From: Calothrix sp. 336/3
GTDB taxonomy: Bacteria > Cyanobacteriota > Cyanobacteriia > Cyanobacteriales > Nostocaceae
DNA: 64,000 nucleotides
Reading direction: 5' to 3'
Assembly (NCBI RefSeq): GCF_000734895.2
Contig: NZ_CP011382.1
Location: 3,078,700 to 3,142,699 of the forward strand
The notes below the pieces were generated by a model. The model did not search any database and was not told the DNA's origin. It worked only from the letters and a program-made list of their open reading frames with translations. The stretch's first letter is position 1, and each line of letters starts with the position of its first letter. Below are positions 57,387 to 64,000 of this stretch, piece after piece. The position numbers and the translations under genes are program-made.

Positions 57387-57945
57387 GGGACTGAGAACTA
57401 TCGTATTCAATGGAGAAGCTATCGTAAGCAGCACCTTCCTCACGAGAACTAGTTTGAGTAATATCAACTTTGGTGTGAAAGCGTTTTCCTAATCCATGTA
57501 ACAAACCAATTACCATGGGAGCTAATCCCTTACGTGTTGATTGGTAATGGAGTTCCATCGATTTCTCGCTGGTGTGTTCGCAATCAAAGGATGGGGGACG
57601 AAGTTCAGAAAAACTCAAACCCACTCGTGCATGAAGATTATCGAGATTTTCCACAAACTGAGGTAAGGAATCACCTGCACTATCTAAAAGTTCTCCATAA
57701 CCTTCTTCTGCTGTATAGGTTACCCAGTACTCTCCAAATGCTTTTAAAATATCTTCTGCTGGCATTCCGAACACTTCACAAGCAGCTTCTACCAAACGAT
57801 AGGTAATATCGTCAGAATAAGCGTCCATACTAATAAAAAAATCTATGTCTTCCAGTCCAGCTTTTTGTTTGATGGTTTCCCACGTTTCCTCCCCGTGGTT
57901 TTTACAAACCATATCTTGAATTGCTTTATTGACTAGACCATACAT
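57376..57945 (-). CDS. H-NOX heme nitric-oxide sensor
   Basis: 189-residue heme protein (HNOB domain) that binds NO and controls its partner kinase. It opens [13 protein letters not shown] as in Nostoc H-NOX. His105 in [10 protein letters not shown] is the proximal heme ligand, and Y134-x-S136-x-R138 is the YxSxR motif that holds the heme propionates. [20 protein letters not shown] and [18 protein letters not shown] are family blocks. The distal pocket has no evident Tyr, fitting an NO-selective rather than O2-binding type; that is by comparison with the family. It is upstream of the HNOBA kinase and overlaps it, a classic H-NOX/kinase operon. Confidence 0.95.
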   Translation of the reverse strand: MYGLVNKAIQDMVCKNHGEETWETIKQKAGLEDIDFFISMDAYSDDITYRLVEAACEVFGMPAEDILKAFGEYWVTYTAEEGYGELLDSAGDSLPQFVENLDNLHARVGLSFSELRPPSFDCEHTSEKSMELHYQSTRKGLAPMVIGLLHGLGKRFHTKVDITQTSSREEGAAYDSFSIEYDSSQSHDN

Positions 57946-58886
57946 AAAATGTACTACCTTGTTAGTTGAATTTGGATAATTGTATAAAATGTCTAGCTTG
58001 TATATCTTTATCCGCGAGAAAATAATTTGCAGTTGAGATTTGTACTTATAGACAAATGTAGTATATCTTACCCAAAATGTAAAAATTATCCCATAGACCT
58101 GTGAAAGCTTATCCTTCTGTGACTGAGTTTCCTCATTGGGAAACTGTATCTTTGCTCTTTGAGCTAGAAATCATCTTTTCAAGAAATCTTCCCCAAGTAT
58201 CCCATCAACACATATAGCCTCAAAATAAGCCTTGCAGCCTCTATATTGAGACAATTTCGGGTCAGTTGTCATTGCAAAATTGTCGGAGTTAGGGAAAGCC
58301 GGAATAAAAATACTCACCAGCCTAGAATGTTCTAACTTCGTCAATCTCATCTTTGCATTATGTCTTGATTCTCTTGAGTCAGCCACACTCGGTGATGTAA
58401 AGACACGTCAGTATATTTACTGCTCTAACAAAATTTGATTATGTCTTGTCTCAGTATATTTACGAGTGTGATGGTTTTATTATACTTTTCCCATATCTAG
58501 CTCAGAAAATAGGGAAAGAAAGATAGGAAATCAGCAAGACTGAATAAACAAGGATTTCTGTAGTTAGTCTCAGAGAAATAGAAAAGTAAAAATGCTTTTG
58601 CTTTTATCCCAGTTTGAGAAATGCAATCATGACAAAATCACTGAAATTATAGACAATTTTTGACATAAAATATATATTTCAAAAAATAAATAAAATACTA
58701 ATTTTTTTAAGGAACATAAAAAGAAGATAAGTTTTTGATTGATTTAGTTTGGGTCTAGCACGTGGCAAGTATTATAAGATTTATAAGTAGCGATTATGTT
58801 ATTTCCGGAATGAAGATACTTCTGGAAACTCAGAAATCCATAATAAGCTCAGATGATTTATCGTGGACATATGCGGTTTTATAAAA

Positions 58887-58967
58887 AACGTTGTACACAC
58901 CTAGAATTATGAGGCTAGTACAACGTTGACTACTATCCCCAAAGCACTTTCAAGGTGTGCAACGTTG
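58887..58967. repeat. inverted AACGTTGTAC repeat with third half-site
   Basis: AACGTTGTAC (58887-58896) and its exact reverse complement GTACAACGTT (58918-58927) are 21 nt apart; a further TGCAACGTTG lies at 58958-58967. The self-complementary CAACGTTG core suggests a dimeric regulator site or an RNA stem-loop. They lie about 420-500 bp before the LysR start. Confidence 0.6.
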
Positions 58968-59056
58968 GCTGGAAGGCATCTTACGCTTTGCTTGTTGTTC
59001 TGATAATAACTGGTTCGCTCCATAAATGAAATACCTTTGTCGCAATAACGTATATA

Positions 59057-59080
59057 GAGTAATATCTATATATATTACTC
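59057..59080. promoter_or_regulatory. 24-bp palindrome, candidate operator
   Basis: GAGTAATAT/ATATTACTC perfect 9-bp arms with a 6-bp centre, about 300 bp before the LysR start. AT-rich interrupted dyads of this kind fit LysR autoregulatory sites, but the expected T-N11-A core is not unique here. Confidence 0.4.
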
Positions 59081-59381
59081 ATAACTTTTACAGCAGTTAG
59101 GCTCCATGAATTCAAGTGTTCAGTGATACTAGATTTAGAAGTAAAAATAGAAGTTCTGTATCACAGGGGGTTAGAAATTTATTTCATTCCACAGGAAATG
59201 AGGATTTTCTGTTGATGTTCCTGATTATTATTTGCTTTTGTCAGCATAGCTACTTTCTAATGGGGGTAGTACTTCTGACTCCTGACGATACGTCACAGAT
59301 GTGAAGTCAGGTTATTGCCGATAGAAGAGACAAAAACTTCTAAGCGTTCACAAAAATTGCCATTTTTAAGGAGAATCACCT

Positions 59382-60314
59382 TTGAACCAAGCGACGCTGC
59401 ACCAGTTAAAAGTATTTGAAGCAGCTGCACGACATGGTAGCTTTACCCGCGCTGCGGAGGAACTTTTTCTGACACAACCTACTGTTTCGATGCAAATTAA
59501 ACAACTGACAAAATCAGTGGGGTTGCCATTATTTGAACAGGTAGGTAAGCGCCTGTATTTAACTGAAGCGGGCAGAGAACTATTTGCAACTTGTCGGCAA
59601 ATATTTGAGACAATTGCCCAATTTGAAATGAAGGTGGCAGACTTAAAAGGGCTAAAACAGGGACAATTGCGTCTAGCGGTGATTACTACAGCTAAATATT
59701 TTATTCCTCGTTTGTTAGGTCCATTTTGTCAACTTTATCCAGGGATAGATATAGCCTTACAGGTGACAAATCATGAGGGCATTTTGGAGCGCATGACTAA
59801 TAACATGGATGATTTATATATCATGAGTCAAGTTCCAGATCATTTAGATGTCAGCTATGAGCAATTCTTAGAGAATCCTTTGGTGGTGCTTGCACCAACT
59901 AATCATCCTTTAGTTGGGGAAAAAAATATTAGTATTCAGCGATTAGGGGAGGAGCCTTTTATTATGCGGGAACCTGGTTCTGGAACCAGACGTTCCATTC
60001 AAAAATTATTTGATGAGCATGGAATCGAGGTCAAAGTCAAATTAGAATTGGGTAGTAATGAAGCCATTAAACAGGCGATCGCGGGTGGGTTAGGAATTTC
60101 AGTTTTATCTCGCCATACCCTGATACCAGACACAGGAGACTTAGTGATTTTAGACGTGGAAAACTTCCCCATTAAGCGTAGTTGGTATATGGTTCACCCC
60201 TCTGGGAAGCAATTATCAATTGTTGCCCGTACCTACTTTGAATATCTATTAGATGCCTCCAGAAAACTTGCTGACAGGCAATTTAATTACCATGAAAAAG
60301 TAACCGTTGGTTAA
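59382..60314 (+). CDS. LysR-type transcriptional regulator, CmpR/RbcR-like
   Basis: 310 residues. Winged HTH at 5-63 (LHQLKVFEAAARHGSFTRAAEELFLTQPTVSMQIKQL), linker helix, then the periplasmic-binding-like effector domain (about 92-295) with GQLRLAVITTAKYFIPRLLGPF and GSNEAIKQAIAGGLGISVLSRHTL. The HTH and effector patterns resemble the CmpR/RbcR group that controls carbon uptake and fixation genes in cyanobacteria; the exact target is not shown here. The TTG start is set by AAGGAG (59371-59376) 5 nt upstream and by the family N-terminus. No carbon-uptake operon is adjacent. Confidence 0.9.
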   Translation: MNQATLHQLKVFEAAARHGSFTRAAEELFLTQPTVSMQIKQLTKSVGLPLFEQVGKRLYLTEAGRELFATCRQIFETIAQFEMKVADLKGLKQGQLRLAVITTAKYFIPRLLGPFCQLYPGIDIALQVTNHEGILERMTNNMDDLYIMSQVPDHLDVSYEQFLENPLVVLAPTNHPLVGEKNISIQRLGEEPFIMREPGSGTRRSIQKLFDEHGIEVKVKLELGSNEAIKQAIAGGLGISVLSRHTLIPDTGDLVILDVENFPIKRSWYMVHPSGKQLSIVARTYFEYLLDASRKLADRQFNYHEKVTVG

Positions 60315-60469
60315 TGGTGAGTTTGAGACAGAAGATGGAAACTTTCCAGTCTTGATCAGGGTGGTTCAACTTCCGAGAAACGAGATTGATAATCCCACAT
60401 CCTAGAGAATGCTGTGATTTGCCATCAAGTCATCCACAATTCCCAATCACTCACAGGAGGAAACTGGCA

Positions 60470-62065
60470 GTGCGCCAAATATTAGAAAGCCAGATAATTA
60501 ATGTTACTGTCTACACCGATCAAGCACTCGTGACTCGGCGTAGTGTTGTCTCATTGACTGGGCAAGAACAAGAGTTGGCGATCGCGCATCTGCCAGTCAC
60601 TCTACAACCAGAGTCTGTGAGGGTGAAGGGTAAGGGAAGTATGGTTGTACAAATTCTGGGAGTGAGTACAGAGCGGACTTTTTTCACCGAACCTGTAGCC
60701 CCACGAGTTGCTCAAATAACCCAGCAAATACAACAGTTAGAAGCACAAAAACGCAACCTGCAAGCACAAATCGATGCTCTAGCTCTACAGTCAAGTTTTA
60801 TTCAGGGTTTGCGGGAAAAAACAGGCGAACAATTTTCTGTGGGTTTGGCGCGCAAAAATCTCAGCTTGAGCGAGGTTTTAGATTTTGTCAATTTTTTGGG
60901 TAGCCAGTATTCAGAGTACGCGATCGCTACGGAAGATTACAAAAATCAACAGAGGGAAATCGAGAAGCAACTACAAGCACTCCGCAAACAATTACAACAA
61001 GTTCAAACACCTGAACCCCAAGAAAGTATAAATGTACTAGTAGAAATTCAATCTGCCGGTGCTGGAGAGTTGGAATTAGAGGTTTCCTATGTTGTCAATC
61101 ATGCAAGTTGGCATCCTCTCTATGATTTACGAGTAGATAGTCAGAGTCAGACTGTCAATTTAGGTTACCTAGCAGAAATTCAGCAAAATACTGGGGAAGA
61201 CTGGCAAGATGTGAACCTGACGCTTTCCACTGCTAAACCAGGATTAGGAACCCTACCACCCCAAATCCAACCTTGGTATATCGATATTTTCCGCCCTAGC
61301 CCTCCCATGATGACACGTTCCATCATGCCTATGGCAGCACCTGCTGCATCTAGGGGAATGGATGAAGCTGCAAGTTTAGAAGCAGAAAGTCTGGATATGG
61401 ATGGGATTGTTCCGATTACAGCTGCTGGGGTAGAAGTCAGTAAACAGGGTAGTGTCGTCACATTCAAACTTGCTGGAGGTGGAAATATTCCCAGTGATGG
61501 TTCCCCCCACAAAAAAACTATTTTCCATGAAAATTATCCCTGTCGTTTCCAGTATATTGCCATTCCTCGGTTAGTCAGTTTTGCCTACCTGGAAGCACAG
61601 GTAAAAAATCCAGGAGATGGAGCAACTTTACTACCTGGCAATGCTAATATTTTCCGCGATCAGATGTTTGTTGGTACAACTGAACTGGCAAATATTGCTC
61701 CGGGGGAAGATTTCTCCGTGAATTTAGGTATTGACGAAGGTTTAAAGATTGTCCGCAATTTAGTAGAAAGAGTTGCGGATAAGAAATTACTCGGAAGTTA
61801 CCGCAAAGTTACCTTTGCCTACAGATTATCAATTACCAATTTACTTGACCAAGAAGCCACCTTCAAGGTGACTGAACAATTACCAGTTAGTCGCAACGAG
61901 CAAATTAAAGTCCGTCTGCTTCGTAGTCAACCATCGATACAGTTAGGAGAAATGGGAATCTTGGAATGGGTTTTAGTGTTGCCCGCTCAAGGTAAACAGG
62001 AGTTGTACTATCAATTTACAGTGGAATATCCGCCGGAAATCGGAATTATCGGTTTAGATATATAG
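60470..62065 (+). CDS. mucoidy inhibitor MuiA family protein (DUF4140/DUF4139)
   Basis: 531 residues from GTG at 60470, chosen because AGGAGG (60455-60460) lies 9 nt upstream; the frame opens with a TTG at 60386 but that part has no family character. N-terminal DUF4140 (ILESQIINVTVYTDQALVTRRSVVSL), a Gln-rich coiled coil (about 85-190), then the DUF4139 beta domain (LEVSYVVNHASWHPLYDLRVDS, TGEDWQDVNLTLSTAKPG, IPSDGSPHKKTIFHENYPCRFQYIAIPRL, ending LYYQFTVEYPPEIGI). No signal peptide. The biochemical function of the family is unresolved. It follows the LysR gene by 155 nt on the same strand. Confidence 0.92.
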   Translation: MRQILESQIINVTVYTDQALVTRRSVVSLTGQEQELAIAHLPVTLQPESVRVKGKGSMVVQILGVSTERTFFTEPVAPRVAQITQQIQQLEAQKRNLQAQIDALALQSSFIQGLREKTGEQFSVGLARKNLSLSEVLDFVNFLGSQYSEYAIATEDYKNQQREIEKQLQALRKQLQQVQTPEPQESINVLVEIQSAGAGELELEVSYVVNHASWHPLYDLRVDSQSQTVNLGYLAEIQQNTGEDWQDVNLTLSTAKPGLGTLPPQIQPWYIDIFRPSPPMMTRSIMPMAAPAASRGMDEAASLEAESLDMDGIVPITAAGVEVSKQGSVVTFKLAGGGNIPSDGSPHKKTIFHENYPCRFQYIAIPRLVSFAYLEAQVKNPGDGATLLPGNANIFRDQMFVGTTELANIAPGEDFSVNLGIDEGLKIVRNLVERVADKKLLGSYRKVTFAYRLSITNLLDQEATFKVTEQLPVSRNEQIKVRLLRSQPSIQLGEMGILEWVLVLPAQGKQELYYQFTVEYPPEIGIIGLDI

Positions 62066-62232
62066 GCGCATATTCGTATCTCAACTCCGATCCATGCTTA
62101 AACTTTGCGGAAACTACGGAAACTTCGCAGTAATTTCATGAATTTTTTGTAAATCTCTCCTGAGCTAGATCCGGGATTTTACGAATTCCGGTAGTAATTG
62201 GGTATATAGCGATTTGCATATACTTCAATTTG

Positions 62233-62838
62233 ATGAAACAATCTTTAATCAATCAAAGAAATTCCTCAGCCCAGTTAATGAAGGCAGGAATTTTTCTGGC
62301 ATTATTATTTGGTAGCCTGGGTGTAATTGGTGGAGGATTCTACTTCAGTCAGATTTTTTCACCTGCTACAAAGACGAAGATGATAAATAATTCTTCCCAT
62401 TATCGAGAAATTCGCCACAAGCTCTGGTCTAATTCTACACAAATTCAACATTTCCCCTCAGATATTTCCCCAGCAGCAAAAAATGTCAGCTTGTCTTACT
62501 CCCCAGGGGGTTCACAAACAAATAGTTTCTTCCAAGTACGGATGAAATTATCACCAAGCGAGATACAAAAAATACTTCTGACCTATCGCCCGCAAGCACA
62601 ACGTGTATATCATGGTGGTAATACCAATGACCACGCCAACTTACCCAAAGGTATACCCACAACTTTCTTTTACACCAGCAATACAACAGAGGATTCCTTC
62701 CCACCTAGCTATGAAATTTTGGTACTAGGTGCAAATGATAGAGGTAATACCAATTTCCCTTGGAATCATGGAGATAGTTACGGAGTTGCCATAGATAGTT
62801 CCACCTCAGATATTGTTTACTGGGCTGAGGCGTGGTGA
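62233..62838 (+). CDS. membrane-anchored protein of unknown function
   Basis: 201 residues from the ATG at 62233; a TTG one codon earlier is possible. An N-terminal membrane anchor (about 17-39, AGIFLALLFGSLGVIGGGFYF) is followed by a Ser/Asn-rich extracytoplasmic domain with YEILVLGANDRGNTNFPWNHGDSYGVAIDSSTSDIVYWAEAW at the end. The Trp/Asp-rich C-terminal block looks conserved, but I cannot name a family. It is convergent with the partial kinase gene 20 bp downstream. Confidence 0.72.
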   Translation: MKQSLINQRNSSAQLMKAGIFLALLFGSLGVIGGGFYFSQIFSPATKTKMINNSSHYREIRHKLWSNSTQIQHFPSDISPAAKNVSLSYSPGGSQTNSFFQVRMKLSPSEIQKILLTYRPQAQRVYHGGNTNDHANLPKGIPTTFFYTSNTTEDSFPPSYEILVLGANDRGNTNFPWNHGDSYGVAIDSSTSDIVYWAEAW

Positions 62839-62858
62839 AATTCTGATATTGCTTTCAT

Positions 62859-64000
62859 TCAACTAATCGGTAAAGCTATACAGAACTCAGTTCCTTTACC
62901 AGGTTCAGACCAGACATTGAGACTACCACCATGCTTTTCCACTACTATTTGGCGGGCGATCGCTAATCCTAACCCCGTACCTTTACCTACAGCTTTGGTA
63001 GTAAATAAATGGTCAAAGATTTTGGCTTGCACTTCTTCGGTCATACCTTTACCATTATCGTGAATACGGATATATACATGATTTGATTCGACGCTGGTAC
63101 GGATGCTAATTTCTTGGGGATTGGCTTCTATATCTTGGTATGTCTGAGTTTGCGCCATTTCATCAAACATATCAATGGCATTCGCCAGAATATTCATAAA
63201 TACCTGATTTAACTGTCCGGGGAAGCATTCTATTGTGAGTAAATCCCCGTAGTTTTGAGTAATTTTAATTGCTGGGCGGTTTTCGTTAGCTTTGAGGCGA
63301 TATTTCAAGATTAGCAGGGTACTATCAAGTCCTTCATGGAGATTGGCGCTAACTTTGCGATCGGTATCAGCACGGGAGAAAGTACGCAGACTAGTACTGA
63401 TGCCCTTGATACGATCAGTTGCCCCTTTCATGGCATCAAGCAACTTCGGCAAGTCTGACGATAAAAATTCCAAGTCAATTTCTTCAGCACTTTCTTGTAC
63501 CACATCATTGGGTGGCTGCTGTTTTTGGTAAGTTTCCAAATGTTCAAACAAATCTTGCACATAGTCTTTGGCGTTGCTGATGCTGCCATTAAGGAAACCG
63601 ATGGGATTATTGATTTCGTGGGCAACTCCCGCTACCAGATTTCCAAGGGCTGACATTTTTTCACTTTGTACAACTTGCATTTGAGATTGTTCAAGCTGCT
63701 GGGCATATTCTTGAGCTTTTTGATACAGTCGGGCGTTTTCCAGAGAAATTGCCGCTTGGGTGCAGAGGAAGTTTAATACTTCCACGCGATCGCTGGTAAA
63801 TGCCCCAATAGTAAACTGATTTTTGAGGTATAAAATGCCAATCAGCTGACCTTGATTGAGCAGTGGTAAACACAGCACACTCTTGGGTTGGCGTTCCATG
63901 AGGTAGTCATCAATCACGGGTAAATCTGTTTTCAGTTCGTTGATGACCACAGTTTTTTGGGTGTTTTTGACATACTGAATCAATTTCACCGGGAGATTGG
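62859..64000 (-). CDS. GAF-histidine kinase, C-terminal part of a third kinase-fusion paralogue (5' end outside window)
   Basis: The frame is open to the window edge, so the protein continues upstream. Visible from N to C: a GAF domain (YVKNTQKTVVINELKTDLPVIDDYL, SVLCLPLLNQGQLIGILYLKNQ, FLCTQAAISLENARLY), a short coiled coil, H-box SALGNLVAGVAHEINNPIGFLNG, N-box NQVFMNILANAIDM, DNGKGMTEE and [14 protein letters not shown]. It is clearly related to the C-termini of the proteins at 30166-36015 and 48669-54527 but has no PAS between GAF and transmitter. A full Ser/Thr kinase-AAA N-terminus is expected upstream, by analogy. Confidence 0.9.
   Translation of the reverse strand, partial: NLPVKLIQYVKNTQKTVVINELKTDLPVIDDYLMERQPKSVLCLPLLNQGQLIGILYLKNQFTIGAFTSDRVEVLNFLCTQAAISLENARLYQKAQEYAQQLEQSQMQVVQSEKMSALGNLVAGVAHEINNPIGFLNGSISNAKDYVQDLFEHLETYQKQQPPNDVVQESAEEIDLEFLSSDLPKLLDAMKGATDRIKGISTSLRTFSRADTDRKVSANLHEGLDSTLLILKYRLKANENRPAIKITQNYGDLLTIECFPGQLNQVFMNILANAIDMFDEMAQTQTYQDIEANPQEISIRTSVESNHVYIRIHDNGKGMTEEVQAKIFDHLFTTKAVGKGTGLGLAIARQIVVEKHGGSLNVWSEPGKGTEFCIALPIS

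Larger units (their letters stand above)
57946..59381. other. 1.4-kb intergenic region upstream of H-NOX and the LysR gene
   Basis: Divergent control region, strongly AT-rich at 58440-58740. Two open frames inside (58171-58386 minus, 59116-59304 plus) have poor protein character and no ribosome-binding site. Three ACAACGTTG-like motifs and a 24-bp palindrome are listed separately. AAGGAG at 59371-59376 belongs to the LysR gene. Confidence 0.5.

Noticed and set aside
58171..58386. 71-codon minus-strand frame
   Set aside because: GTG start without a ribosome-binding site, no recognisable domain, and composition like non-coding DNA.
59116..59304. 62-codon plus-strand frame before the LysR gene
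   Set aside because: Low-quality composition, no ribosome-binding site, and lies in a promoter region.
1..64000. CRISPR array
   Set aside because: No regularly spaced direct repeats of 25-40 bp were seen; the only short tandem tracts are the TAATGAG/GAGTAAT types.

Overview
The window is chromosomal DNA of a filamentous, probably heterocyst-forming (Nostocales-type) cyanobacterium. The evidence is the abundance of the HIP1 octamer GCGATCGC, a phycocyanin operon with rod and rod-core linkers, ferredoxin-thioredoxin reductase, a DevBCA-type exporter, giant Ser/Thr-kinase/AAA/histidine-kinase fusions and an H-NOX very similar in motif layout to the Nostoc protein. The genus is inference. No rRNA operon, CRISPR array or full-length transposase was seen.

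Left end to 7.1 kb: a small unknown gene, Fe superoxide dismutase, a family 2 glycosyltransferase, rplS, then the translation/transcription block trnW-secE-nusG-rplK-rplA-rplJ-rplL. A canonical L10 leader precedes rplJ, overlapping a terminator-like hairpin, and a strong terminator follows rplL. From 7.1 to 12 kb: a membrane Ser/Thr kinase, a periplasmic TPR protein, an ECF-type ATPase and a small unknown.

12.5-17.1 kb holds the most unusual locus. A 58-residue precursor has a double-glycine leader and a 34-residue core with 7 Trp, 4 Tyr, 4 Phe, 8 Lys/Arg and no acidic residue. It is followed by a C39-peptidase ABC exporter and an HlyD adaptor. Two 119-bp inverted copies of an IS630-like MITE bracket the exporter genes, and the first lies between the precursor and the exporter. 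No RiPP modification enzyme is nearby.

17-27.5 kb: a PilT ATPase, a DUF58 protein, ftrC overlapping a DUF309 gene, a DUF2809 membrane protein, then cpcG divergent from cpcB-cpcA-linker-linker. The cpcG-cpcB gap carries TTGCACG-N4-TTGCACA, a 13/14 match to the L box bound by RcaC in complementary chromatic acclimation, plus further half-sites. This suggests a light-colour-regulated phycocyanin set without local lyase or CpcD genes.

27.5-48 kb: a VOC protein, a 733-residue unknown, the first giant kinase fusion, an M16 peptidase pair (one active, one lacking the zinc motif), a GNAT acyltransferase, purK with a lumenal pentapeptide-repeat protein, a membrane coiled-coil protein and devB-devC-devA. 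48-64 kb: a second giant kinase fusion, an NO-sensing H-NOX overlapping its HNOBA hybrid kinase, a LysR regulator with inverted repeats upstream, a MuiA-family protein, an anchored unknown, and the 3' part of a third kinase paralogue running off the end. The right half is therefore dominated by signalling genes.
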